Below, in pieces: positions 9,139 through 17,638 of a DNA stretch of 64,000 nt. Position 1 is the stretch's first letter; every line of letters begins with the position of its first letter. The position numbers were made by a program, and so were the translations under genes. The notes under the pieces are model-generated. The model worked only from the letters and a program-made list of their open reading frames with translations, was not told the origin of the DNA and did not search any database. The stretch is taken from assembly GCF_018129985.1 (NCBI RefSeq), contig NZ_JAFCKT010000001.1, positions 558,001-622,000 on the forward strand. The letters are read 5' to 3'. The stretch is from Bradyrhizobium sp. SZCCT0148 (lineage in GTDB: Bacteria > Pseudomonadota > Alphaproteobacteria > Rhizobiales > Xanthobacteraceae).

Positions 9139-10065
9139 TCAGTCGCTTTCTGCCCCATGTTGCTGGTGCGGCGCTGTACTCTCCAGCAGCGCGCTCTGCT
9201 TTCGCACCTCGTGGAGAAAGGCCTTGGCCAAACGCGACAGCGGCTCGGCCTCCGACCATAGCATATAGGCGACCGCGTGCGTCGTCGGCGTGAACGGGCG
9301 GACAACGAGGCCGCTGCCGCCGTTCTGTCGCGGCGAGTAGGGATCGACCACGGCGGCGCCGACGCCGGCAGCGGCGAGCACGCAGGCCGTGTTGCAGTAG
9401 CGCACCTCGACGGTCGGCTGGAACGGCGCGCCGGCACGGGCAAAACTGTCGCGCACGGCTTCGCCCAGCCGCGTGCCGCGTTCGAGTCCGATGAAGGGCA
9501 AGCCGGACAGATCCGAAGCCGAGATCACCGGCTTGCCTGCGAGCGGGTGATGCAGTGGCAATACGCACACCATTTCGCCGGTATGCACCACCTCATGCGC
9601 AATGCCGGGATGATGCGTCAGCCCGAGCGCGAAACCGAGCTCGGCGACGCGGCTGAGCACGCCCTCGATGATGCCCTCGTAGCGCCGCACGTCGAAGAAC
9701 ACGCGCGTTTCCGGGCGGCGTCGCAGGAAGCCTGAGAGCGCGGAGGGAATAATGCTGTAGGCCAGCGGCGGCGTCGCCACGATGGCGAGATGCCCGGAGC
9801 GGTTCTCGCGCAGATCGCGCACGCGGCTCTCGAGCTTTGCATGCAGCGCGAAGATGGCCTCGCTCTCCTTGTACAGCGCCATCGCTTCCGCGGTCGGAAA
9901 CAGCCGGTTGTTGACCCGCTCGAACAAAGCAAAGCCCGCCTGCGCCTCCATCGTCTTCAGCGCATTGCTGACCGCGGGCTGCGACAGCGCCAGCTCGTCT
10001 GCGGCCGCGACCGTGGTGCGATGGCGGATGACGGCGCGCAGGATTTCGAGCTGACGCAGGTTCAT
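9139..10065 (-). CDS. LysR-type transcriptional regulator
   Basis: The 308-residue protein begins MNLRQLEILRAVIRH and has the winged helix-turn-helix (QPAVSNALKTME) typical of LTTRs, followed by a two-lobed periplasmic-binding-protein-like effector domain. The start at 10065 places the HTH at the usual position; longer in-frame starts add 100 unrelated residues. It diverges from the D-carbamoylase cluster and is the likely regulator of it. The inducer is unknown, plausibly a ureido or amino acid. Confidence 0.93.
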   Translation of the reverse strand: MNLRQLEILRAVIRHRTTVAAADELALSQPAVSNALKTMEAQAGFALFERVNNRLFPTAEAMALYKESEAIFALHAKLESRVRDLRENRSGHLAIVATPPLAYSIIPSALSGFLRRRPETRVFFDVRRYEGIIEGVLSRVAELGFALGLTHHPGIAHEVVHTGEMVCVLPLHHPLAGKPVISASDLSGLPFIGLERGTRLGEAVRDSFARAGAPFQPTVEVRYCNTACVLAAAGVGAAVVDPYSPRQNGGSGLVVRPFTPTTHAVAYMLWSEAEPLSRLAKAFLHEVRKQSALLESTAPHQQHGAESD

Positions 10066-10075
10066 ATCACTGCCG

Positions 10076-10092
10076 ATTATACTTGAGGTCAA
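10076..10092. promoter_or_regulatory. Candidate LysR promoter/operator between regulator and carbamoylase
   Basis: On the reverse strand TATAAT occurs at 10081-10076, just before the lysR start. Adjacent to it is the dyad TTGAGGTCAA (10083-10092). LTTRs commonly bind dyads overlapping their own promoter. No matching -35 element was found at normal spacing, so the call is tentative. Confidence 0.3.
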
Positions 10093-10216
10093 AACATCAT
10101 AGCAGAACGAATTGATTTTGCAGCCCCGCTCGCCCGTAATGGCAGCGAATTTGCACGTCGCATCAAAGGGTTCATTCGCCCATTGAGGCAGCACTGCGCA
10201 CAGATTGGAGGCAATC

Positions 10217-11173
10217 TTGGTTCGTGTCCTTCGCGCCGCCGCAGCACAAATGGGGCCGACGCAAAAAGCCGATACACGCGAGCACACGTTGTCGCGGATG
10301 CTTGCACTGCTGGAGGAGGCCGCCGGCCGCGGCGCCAACCTCGTGGTGTTCCCCGAGCTTGCCTTCACCACCTTCTTCCCGCGCTGGCTGCTCGAGGGCG
10401 ACGAGCTCGACCGCTATTTCGAGCGCGGCATGCCGAACCCGGCCGTGACAAAGCTGTTCGATCGTGCGCGCGCGCTGCGCGTCGGCTTCTATGTCGGCTA
10501 TGCCGAGCTGACACCGGACGGCCGCCGCTACAATTGCGCCGTGCTGGTTGATCGCGACGGCGAGATACTCGGCCGCTATCGCAAGGTGCATCTGCCGGGC
10601 TCGGTGGAGCCACGGCCGGGCGCACGCTACCAACAGCTCGAAAAGCGCTATTTCGAATATGGCGACCTCGGCTTTCCCGCTTTCCGCGCCGGTTCGGCCT
10701 GGGCCCACGCAATAATGGGCATGATGATCTGCAACGATCGACGCTGGCCGGAATCCTGGCGCGTGCTCGGCCTGCAAGGCGTCGAGCTCGTCTGCATCGG
10801 CTACAATTCTGCCGCCTACGATCCAAATGGGGGCACGACGGAAGATGGGGCGCTCCGTACCTTCCATTCAACGCTGGTGACGCAGGCCAACGCTTACATG
10901 AACGCGACCTGGGCGATCTCGGTGGCCAAGGCGGGCGAGGAAGACGGCTCCGGGCTGATCGGCGGCTCCTGCATCGTCGATCCCAATGGCCGCATCGTCG
11001 CCCAGGCGCAGACGCTCGCCGACGAAGTGATCGTCGCCGACATCGATCTCGACCTGTGCCGTCAGGGCAAGGACAAGATGTTCAACTTCGCCGCCCATCG
11101 GCGGCCGGAGCAATACAGGGTGATCACCGAACGCGCCGGCGTCATCGAGCCGGCCGTCCTCGATGCGGATTGA
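10217..11173 (+). CDS. N-carbamoyl-D-amino acid hydrolase (D-carbamoylase)
   Basis: This is a 318-residue nitrilase-superfamily enzyme that hydrolyses N-carbamoyl-D-amino acids to the D-amino acid, CO2 and ammonia. The catalytic triad is E47 (in FPELAFTTFFPRW), K123 (YRKVHLPG) and C172 (MICNDRRWPE). With the TTG start at 10217, E47 and C172 fall on the numbering I recall for the Agrobacterium enzyme, and a GGAGG lies six bases upstream. A TTG at 10205 is an alternative. It opens the forward cluster, followed by an amino-acid ABC transporter and a hydantoin racemase. Confidence 0.92.
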   Translation: MVRVLRAAAAQMGPTQKADTREHTLSRMLALLEEAAGRGANLVVFPELAFTTFFPRWLLEGDELDRYFERGMPNPAVTKLFDRARALRVGFYVGYAELTPDGRRYNCAVLVDRDGEILGRYRKVHLPGSVEPRPGARYQQLEKRYFEYGDLGFPAFRAGSAWAHAIMGMMICNDRRWPESWRVLGLQGVELVCIGYNSAAYDPNGGTTEDGALRTFHSTLVTQANAYMNATWAISVAKAGEEDGSGLIGGSCIVDPNGRIVAQAQTLADEVIVADIDLDLCRQGKDKMFNFAAHRRPEQYRVITERAGVIEPAVLDAD

Positions 11174-11212
11174 TTTCAAACGGCCGGTCACGGCGTTGGC
11201 AAAGGAGCTGAC

Positions 11213-12040
11213 ATGACACGCCTTTCGCAATTCCTCGCTCTCGCAGCCTTGGCTGCCGTGACGCCGGCGCAGGCGGCCGAGCTTCCGGCGGAGATCAAGC
11301 AGGCGGGTACGCTGAAGCTCACGGTCAACTCCACATACGCGCCGATGGAATATCGCGATCCCGCGACCAACGAGCTGGTCGGGCTCGACATCGATCTGGC
11401 CAATGAGCTCGCCAAGCGGCTCGGCGGTCTCAAGATCGTCTGGAGCGAGACGCCGTTTGCCGAGCTGATCCCCTCGCTGCAGACCAGGCGCGCCGATTTC
11501 ATCATCTCCGGCATCTCCGACCGCGCCTCGCGGCGCGAGACCGCCGACTTCGTCGATTATCTCGCAACCGGCCCGCAGTTCTTCGTGATGGCGGAGAGCG
11601 AGGCCAAGGACGCGACCGATCTCTGCGGCAGGAAGGTCGGCACCACCCGCAGCACTAGCTTCCCGGTCGAGATCGAGAAATGGAGCAAGCAGCATTGCGA
11701 GCCGGTTGGCAGGCCCGCGATCCAGTATGTGCCAGGCGAAAACTCGATCGACGTCCGCAACCAGCTCAAGCAGGGCCGTATCGACGCCGCCGTGCAGGGC
11801 AGCGAGACGCTGCCTTACGCGCAAACGCAGGAGCCCGGCAAATACCGCGTCGTCGGCGAGCCTTTCGCCAAGGGCTATCAAGGCATCATGTTCCGCAAGG
11901 ACGATGTTGCCTTGCGCGAGGTCGTGACCGAGAAGCTCACCGCCATGATCGCCGATGGCGCCTACAAGGCGGTTCTCGACAAATGGGGCCTGGGAGGCAA
12001 CGCGGTCGCCCAACCCATGCTGAACGCGGCGCCGCAATGA
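11213..12040 (+). CDS. Polar amino-acid-type ABC transporter substrate-binding protein (copy 1)
   Basis: The 275 residues start with a Sec signal peptide, probably cleaved after PAQA near residue 21. The mature part is an SBP_bac_3 protein with the 'YAPMEYRDPATNELVGLDIDL' type ligand-pocket block near residues 43-63. Its stop overlaps the permease start by four bases. It is clearly related to the second binding protein at 13686, sharing ELPAEI and 'LKQGRIDAAVQG' motifs. Confidence 0.93.
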   Translation: MTRLSQFLALAALAAVTPAQAAELPAEIKQAGTLKLTVNSTYAPMEYRDPATNELVGLDIDLANELAKRLGGLKIVWSETPFAELIPSLQTRRADFIISGISDRASRRETADFVDYLATGPQFFVMAESEAKDATDLCGRKVGTTRSTSFPVEIEKWSKQHCEPVGRPAIQYVPGENSIDVRNQLKQGRIDAAVQGSETLPYAQTQEPGKYRVVGEPFAKGYQGIMFRKDDVALREVVTEKLTAMIADGAYKAVLDKWGLGGNAVAQPMLNAAPQ

Positions 12041-12894
12041 AGCCGGCGCCGGCACTCGCGGAAGGTTTTCCCGATCTGTCCGGGATGCAGATCGCGCGCG
12101 AGCCGCACTGGTTTCGCTGGCTCAGCGCCGCGCTGATCGTCCTCGTGCTCGCGGCCATTGCACGCGCATTTGCGAACGGACAGATCGAATGGTCCTATGT
12201 CAGTCGCTTCCTGACCGCAAAAGTCATCCTCGAAGGCATCGTCAACACCATGGTGATGGCGGTGCTGGCGATGGCGCTCGGCATTTTTCTTGGCATCGTC
12301 GTGGCGGTCATGCGGCTGTCGCCCAATCCGGTGCTGAAGACGGTCGCCGCCGGCTACACCTGGCTGTTTCGCGGTACGCCGCTGATCCTGCAACTCCTGC
12401 TGTGGTTCAATCTTGCGCTGGTCTTCCCGACCATCGGCATTCCCGGCTTGTGGAGTGCACGCGCCGTCGACGTCATGACGCCGTTCCTTGCCGCGCTGCT
12501 CGGGCTCGGCATCAACCAGGGCGCCTACACCTCCGAAGTGATGCGCGCCGGCATGCTGTCGGTCGACATCGGGCAGTATGAAGCGGCGCAGGCGATCGGC
12601 ATGGGGCGGCTGCGCGCGCTGCGGCGGATCGTGCTGCCGCAGGCGATGCGCGTGGTGATTCCGCCGCTCGGCAACGAGTTCATCGGCATGGTGAAGGCCA
12701 CTTCGCTCGCAAGTGTCATCCAGTATCCGGAACTGCTGCACAACGCCGAAAACATCTATTACGCCAATTCCCGCGTCATCGAGCTCCTGATCGTCGCCGG
12801 GCTCTGGTACCTGCTCGTGGTCTCGATCCTGACGCCGCTCCAGATGCTGCTCGAACGCCGTTTTGCGCGCGGCACATTGCGGCTCGCGCGATGA
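12037..12894 (+). CDS. Amino-acid ABC transporter permease (HisM family)
   Basis: The 285 residues have an N-terminal cytoplasmic extension of about 30 residues, then several membrane segments. The EAA-type loop that docks the ATPase is visible as [16 protein letters not shown] near residue 188. Only one permease gene is present, implying a homodimer. Start and stop both overlap neighbours by four bases (ATGA), so the three transporter genes are translationally coupled. Confidence 0.94.
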   Translation: MKPAPALAEGFPDLSGMQIAREPHWFRWLSAALIVLVLAAIARAFANGQIEWSYVSRFLTAKVILEGIVNTMVMAVLAMALGIFLGIVVAVMRLSPNPVLKTVAAGYTWLFRGTPLILQLLLWFNLALVFPTIGIPGLWSARAVDVMTPFLAALLGLGINQGAYTSEVMRAGMLSVDIGQYEAAQAIGMGRLRALRRIVLPQAMRVVIPPLGNEFIGMVKATSLASVIQYPELLHNAENIYYANSRVIELLIVAGLWYLLVVSILTPLQMLLERRFARGTLRLAR

Positions 12895-13655
12895 CAAAAC
12901 CCCTCGTCGCGATCCGCTCCGTCGCCAAGAACTTTGGCGAGTTCCAGGCTCTCCGGAGCGTTTCGCTCGACGTCTGGCCCGGCGAGGTGATGTGCCTGAT
13001 CGGCGCCTCCGGCTCCGGCAAGACCACGCTGCTCCGCTGCATCAATCAACTCGCTGCAGTGGATGCCGGCGGCATTTGGCTCGACGGCGAGCTATTGGGC
13101 GTGCGCGAGCAGGGCGGGCGGCTGCATCGGCTCAGCGAACGCGAGATCGGGCGGCAGCGTTTGAAGACCGGCATGGTGTTCCAGCGCTTCAATTTGTTTC
13201 CGCACAAGACCGCGCTGGAGAATATCACCGAAGGTCCGCTTCAGGTGCAGGGCCGCAAATCTGACGAGGTGCGTGCGGAAGCGCTCGAACTGCTGCGCCG
13301 CGTCGGATTGTCCGCGAAGGCGAACGCCTATCCCGCCGAGCTCTCCGGCGGCCAGCAGCAGCGCGTCGCGATCGCGCGGGCGCTCGCCATGAAGCCGATG
13401 CTGATGCTCTTTGATGAGCCGACCAGCGCGCTCGATCCCGAACTTGTCGGCGAGGTGCTCGCCGTCATGAAGGAACTGGCGAAGAGCGGCATGACCATGA
13501 TGGTCGTGACGCACGAGCTCGGCTTCGCCCGCGAGGTCGCCGACCGCGTCGTCTACATGGACCAGGGCGCGATCGTCGAGCAGGGGCGCGCCTCGGACGT
13601 ATTGGGTGCGCCGCGCGAGGAGCGTACCAAAGCATTTCTTTCGGCGGTGATCTAG
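12891..13655 (+). CDS. Amino-acid ABC transporter ATP-binding protein
   Basis: The 254-residue GlnQ/HisP-type ATPase has Walker [10 protein letters not shown] at 38-46, the signature LSGGQQQR and Walker [13 protein letters not shown]. It pairs with the preceding permease. Its start overlaps the permease stop by four bases. Confidence 0.95.
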   Translation: MTKPLVAIRSVAKNFGEFQALRSVSLDVWPGEVMCLIGASGSGKTTLLRCINQLAAVDAGGIWLDGELLGVREQGGRLHRLSEREIGRQRLKTGMVFQRFNLFPHKTALENITEGPLQVQGRKSDEVRAEALELLRRVGLSAKANAYPAELSGGQQQRVAIARALAMKPMLMLFDEPTSALDPELVGEVLAVMKELAKSGMTMMVVTHELGFAREVADRVVYMDQGAIVEQGRASDVLGAPREERTKAFLSAVI

Positions 13656-13685
13656 GCAGTCATTGGAAATTGGGGACCACGTAGA

Positions 13686-14501
13686 ATGAAGAGAATGCTG
13701 GTTGCGGCGGCGCTTGCAGGCGTCTTGAGTGCGTCAGCCCTGGCGGTCGAACTTCCCGCGGAGATCACCAAGCGCGGCAGCATCAAGCTGGCGGTGGTGC
13801 CGAACTATCCACCGATGGAGTTCCGCGACCCCGCCACCAACGCACTGTCGGGCTTCGACATCGAACTTGGCGAGGCGATTGCGCGCAAGCTCGGCGTCAA
13901 GCTCGAATGGCAGGAGACCAGCTTCGCCGAGTTCATGCCGTCGATTGCCACGGGCCGAGTGGATGCGGTCCTGTCGGGCTTCACCGACTATGCCAGCCGG
14001 CACGAGATTGCCACCTTCGTCGACTATCTCCGCACCGGTCCGCAGTTCTTCGTCCAGCAATCGCGCGCGGCTGAGTTCAAGGACATCGCCGCGCTCTGCG
14101 GCAAGAAGGTCGGTGCCAGCCGCCGCACCAAGTATCCGGAGCAGATTGCGGCCTGGAGCGAGAAGCATTGCGCCAGCAATCCCGTTTTCTTCGTTGGCAC
14201 CGACGGTTCTGCCGATGCCCGTACCCAGCTCAAGCAGGGGCGAATCGACGCCGCGGTGCAGGGCAACGAGACGCTGCCTTACATCATGGATCTCGAGCCC
14301 AGCGCCTATAAGCCCGTCGGCGAGGCCATCGCGGACCAGTTTGTCGGCATTGCAGTGCCGGTCAAGGAGAAGGGGCTGCAGCAGGCGATGCTGGAGGCGG
14401 TCGATGCGCTGATCGTGGACGGCACTTACAAGACCCTGCTTGCCAAGTGGAAACTGACGGACAACGCACTCGAGAAGGCGACCATCAATGCTGGACAGTA
14501 A
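13686..14501 (+). CDS. Polar amino-acid-type ABC transporter substrate-binding protein (copy 2)
   Basis: This 271-residue SBP_bac_3 protein has a signal peptide ending near residue 20 (SASALA). It is paralogous to the copy at 11213: both have the ELPAEI mature start, the PPMEFRDPATN-type pocket and a pair of cysteines in the second lobe. Two binding proteins serving one permease widen substrate range. Its 3' end overlaps the next gene by 14 bp. Confidence 0.93.
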   Translation: MKRMLVAAALAGVLSASALAVELPAEITKRGSIKLAVVPNYPPMEFRDPATNALSGFDIELGEAIARKLGVKLEWQETSFAEFMPSIATGRVDAVLSGFTDYASRHEIATFVDYLRTGPQFFVQQSRAAEFKDIAALCGKKVGASRRTKYPEQIAAWSEKHCASNPVFFVGTDGSADARTQLKQGRIDAAVQGNETLPYIMDLEPSAYKPVGEAIADQFVGIAVPVKEKGLQQAMLEAVDALIVDGTYKTLLAKWKLTDNALEKATINAGQ

Positions 14502-15384
14502 GGCACTCCAGAGCATCCCGCTCGTCCCGGCCAACACCGCGGATCCCGCACCGGACTATCCCTGGCCGAAGCCGTATAGCTCGGCGATGTTCCTGTCGTT
14601 CGACGTGGACGCCGAGAGTGCGTGGACCAGCAAGGACGCCGTGCACGCCCAGCGGCTCATCACCATGAGCTATGGTGGATTCGAGGCGCGGGTCGGTACG
14701 CCGAAGCTGCTTGAGCTGCTCGACCAGCTCGATCTCAAGGCCACCTTCTTCGTCACGGGGTGGTCGGTCGACGCGCATCCGGCGATGGCCGAGTCCATCC
14801 TCAAGGCCGGCCACGAGATCGGCCATCACGGCTATCACCATCTCTTGCCAGATCCCGGCGATCCCTGGATCGAGGAAGAGCTGGAGCGCGGCTTCGAGGC
14901 GCTGAAGCGCCGGCTCGGCGTCAGGCCGACCGGCTATCGCGCGCCCTATGGCGAATTCACCGAGGAGCTGCGTGCAGCACTCGTGCGCCATGGCATCGTG
15001 TACACCTCCTCGTTCCGCGACGACGTGCGGCCCTACCGGCATCGCCTTGCCGACGGCAAGCCCGGCACGATCGAGCTGCCGGTCACCGCGAGCTATGACG
15101 ACTGGATGCATGGCCTCTCCGCCCGCTTCAGCCCGCGCTCGATCTTCCCGAAAGAGCACGTCTTGTCGATCTGGAAAGACGAGCTCGACGAGGTGCGCGA
15201 CTGGGGCGCGATGGTGACGACGGTGCTGCATCCGCAATGCAGCGGTCGTCCGATGCGGCTGCGGCTGTTGCGCGAGTTCCTCACCTACGCAAAATCGTGC
15301 CCGGACGTCTGGATCACCACCGGCGAGAAGATCGCGGAAAACTTCCTGCGCCACGAGGCCGGTAACCGCTACAGAGCGCCATGA
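14488..15384 (+). CDS. NodB/PuuE-fold polysaccharide deacetylase-family hydrolase
   Basis: This 298-residue NodB-homology protein has no signal peptide, so it is cytosolic and unlikely to act on cell-wall polymers. Metal-site residues are D39/D41 (SFDVDAE) and H109/H113 in HEIGHH; R151 lies in RAPYGE. Cytosolic members of this fold include PuuE, a cofactor-independent allantoinase that opens a hydantoin ring. Being packed between an amino-acid transporter and a hydantoin racemase with a D-carbamoylase upstream, it is a good candidate for ring opening here. That substrate is inference; the family is certain. Confidence 0.88.
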   Translation: MLDSKALQSIPLVPANTADPAPDYPWPKPYSSAMFLSFDVDAESAWTSKDAVHAQRLITMSYGGFEARVGTPKLLELLDQLDLKATFFVTGWSVDAHPAMAESILKAGHEIGHHGYHHLLPDPGDPWIEEELERGFEALKRRLGVRPTGYRAPYGEFTEELRAALVRHGIVYTSSFRDDVRPYRHRLADGKPGTIELPVTASYDDWMHGLSARFSPRSIFPKEHVLSIWKDELDEVRDWGAMVTTVLHPQCSGRPMRLRLLREFLTYAKSCPDVWITTGEKIAENFLRHEAGNRYRAP

Positions 15385-16031
15385 CCCGCATCCTCGTGAT
15401 CAACCCTAACTCGTCGGCGTCGGTGACGGCGGCGATCGACGAGGCGGTCATGCCGCTGCGGGTCGCCGGCGGGCCGGACATCGAAGTGGTCGGCCTTGCC
15501 GAGGGGCCGCCCGGCATCTCGTCGCAGCGCGATGCCGATAGCGTCGTGATGCCGCTCGTCAATCGTGTGTCGCGCGATAATGCGGATGCCTTCGTGCTGG
15601 CCTGCTTCAGCGATCCCGGCCTGCATGCGGTGCGCGAGGCGGCCGGCGGCCGCCCCGTGCTGGGCATCGCCGAATGCGGCATCTTTCGCGCGCTGATGCT
15701 GGGCGAACGTTTCGGCATTATCGCGCTGTCGCCGTCGAGCATCCGGCGCCAGCAGCGCATGGTGCGGGTCATGGGCGTCGACGGCCGCTATGCCGGAAGC
15801 TGGTCGGTCGGCGCGAGCGCGGCCGAGACGGCGGGTGCCGATATGCGGGGACGGCTGATCGCGGCCGGCCGCGCGCTGGTCACACAATGCCGCGCCGACG
15901 TCGTGGTGATGGGCTGCGCCGGCATGGCCTCGCACCGTGCGGCAATCGCGGATGCGATCGGCCTGCCCGTGGTCGAGCCGGCGCAGCAGGCGGTTGCCGC
16001 TGCGATCGGCGCGGTTTTGTTGAACATTTAA
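15381..16031 (+). CDS. Hydantoin racemase / Asp-Glu racemase superfamily
   Basis: The 216-residue protein has the two catalytic cysteines of the superfamily at C75 (CFSDPG) and C179 (GCAGM), and starts TRILVINPNSS as hydantoin racemases do. It should interconvert enantiomers of 5-substituted hydantoins, feeding the D-specific carbamoylase. Its start overlaps the preceding stop by four bases. Allantoin racemase is the main alternative. Confidence 0.88.
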   Translation: MTRILVINPNSSASVTAAIDEAVMPLRVAGGPDIEVVGLAEGPPGISSQRDADSVVMPLVNRVSRDNADAFVLACFSDPGLHAVREAAGGRPVLGIAECGIFRALMLGERFGIIALSPSSIRRQQRMVRVMGVDGRYAGSWSVGASAAETAGADMRGRLIAAGRALVTQCRADVVVMGCAGMASHRAAIADAIGLPVVEPAQQAVAAAIGAVLLNI

Positions 16032-16054
16032 GATCCTTCAGGAGCGCCTTCGTA

Positions 16055-17638
16055 ATGCCCATCTCCCGCCGCTCGCTCCTCAAGGCTGCCGCCACGGTGC
16101 CGGCTCTTTCGCGACCGGGCATCGTCCGTGCTGAATCTCAATCCACGCTGCGCTTCATTCCCGTGATCGATCTCGCCTTCGTCGATCCCATCTACTCGAC
16201 CGCGCAGGTGTCGCGAAACCATGGTTTCATGGTCTACGACACGCTCTATGGCATGAGCGCTTCGCTCCAAATCTCGCCGCAGATGCTGTCGGGTCATGTG
16301 ATCTCCGGCGACCAGCTTCAGTGGGACCTCAGCCTGCGCGACGGCCTGTTCTGGCACGATGGCGAGCGGGTGCTCGCGCGCGACTGCGTCGCCAGCATCC
16401 GCCGCTGGGCCGCGCGCGACGGCTTCGGCGGCGAGCTGATGGAGGCGACCGCGGAGCTGATCGCAGCCGACGACCGCACCATCCGCTTTCGTCTCAAGCG
16501 CCCGTTCCCGTTGCTGCCACAGGCACTCGGCAAGGCCGCGATCAATGCCTGCTTCATGATGCCGGAGCGGCTGGCAAGCCAGGATCCGTTCAAGCCGCTG
16601 ACCGAAGTCATCGGCAGCGGTCCGTTCCGCTACCTCGCGGACGAACGCGTGCAGGGCGCGCGCAATGCCTATGCCAGGTTCGAGCGCTATCAGCCGCGTA
16701 CCGACGGCAAGCCGGATTGGACCGCGGGTCCGAAGGTCGTGCATTACGACCGCGTGGTCTGGACCACCACGCCAGACGCCGGCACCGGCGTTGCCGCGCT
16801 CCAGACCGGCGAGCAGGACTGGCAGGAGACCACGCCACACGATCTGTTGCCGGTCATCAAGGCCGCCGGCGACATCGAGACGCGCATCCTCGATCCCAGA
16901 GGTTACGCCTGCATGCTACGCCTCAATCACCTGCAGCCGCCATTCGACAATCCGGCGGTCCGCCGCGCGCTCTTGGGTGCGATCGACCAGTCCGCGTTCA
17001 TGACGGCGGTCGCCGGCGTCGATCCTGCGTTCCAGGTCTCGCCGATCGGCTACTTCGCGCCCGGCACGCCGATGGCGAGCGAGGTCGGGCTCGATGTGTT
17101 CCGCGGGCCCCGCGACTACGCCAAGGTCAAGGCCGCCCTGAAGGCTGCCGGCTATAATGGCGAGAAGATCGTGGTGCTCGTGCCCACCAATTCGCTGGCG
17201 CAGAAGCCGCTCGGCGAGATCGCGGTCGACAGCTTGCGCAAGGCCGGCATGAACGTCGAATATGCCGGGCTCGATTTCGCCGTCGTACTGCAACGCCAGC
17301 TCAAGAAGGACCCGATTGGGCAGGGCGGCTGGAGCGCGGCAGTCGGCAACTGGCAGGGCATCGACTGGCTCAACCCGGCCGGCAATACCAACATTCGTGG
17401 CGAAGGCAAGGTTGCCGGCTGGTATGCGAGCGAGAAGATGGGGCCACTGCGCAGCCAGTGGTTGGCCGCGTCGGAACTCGCCGAGCAGCAACGCATCTGC
17501 CGCCAGATCCAGGCGGTGGCGTTCGAGGAGATTCCCTACATCCCGATCGGCCTGTACAAACAGCCGACCGCCTATCGCAAGGCCATCACCGGCATTCTCG
17601 ACGGCACCGCCGTCTTCTGGAACGTACGCCCCGCATGA
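16055..17638 (+). CDS. Family-5 (dipeptide/oligopeptide-type) ABC substrate-binding protein, orphan
   Basis: The protein has 527 residues with a Tat-like leader (SRRSLLK followed by a hydrophobic run to about residue 26). It is a full-length SBP_bac_5 protein: FWHDGERVLARD and the C-terminal PYIPIG block are visible. No matching DppBCDF permease or ATPase genes are adjacent, so it must use a transporter encoded elsewhere or serve another role. It overlaps the amidohydrolase by four bases. Confidence 0.92.
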   Translation: MPISRRSLLKAAATVPALSRPGIVRAESQSTLRFIPVIDLAFVDPIYSTAQVSRNHGFMVYDTLYGMSASLQISPQMLSGHVISGDQLQWDLSLRDGLFWHDGERVLARDCVASIRRWAARDGFGGELMEATAELIAADDRTIRFRLKRPFPLLPQALGKAAINACFMMPERLASQDPFKPLTEVIGSGPFRYLADERVQGARNAYARFERYQPRTDGKPDWTAGPKVVHYDRVVWTTTPDAGTGVAALQTGEQDWQETTPHDLLPVIKAAGDIETRILDPRGYACMLRLNHLQPPFDNPAVRRALLGAIDQSAFMTAVAGVDPAFQVSPIGYFAPGTPMASEVGLDVFRGPRDYAKVKAALKAAGYNGEKIVVLVPTNSLAQKPLGEIAVDSLRKAGMNVEYAGLDFAVVLQRQLKKDPIGQGGWSAAVGNWQGIDWLNPAGNTNIRGEGKVAGWYASEKMGPLRSQWLAASELAEQQRICRQIQAVAFEEIPYIPIGLYKQPTAYRKAITGILDGTAVFWNVRPA

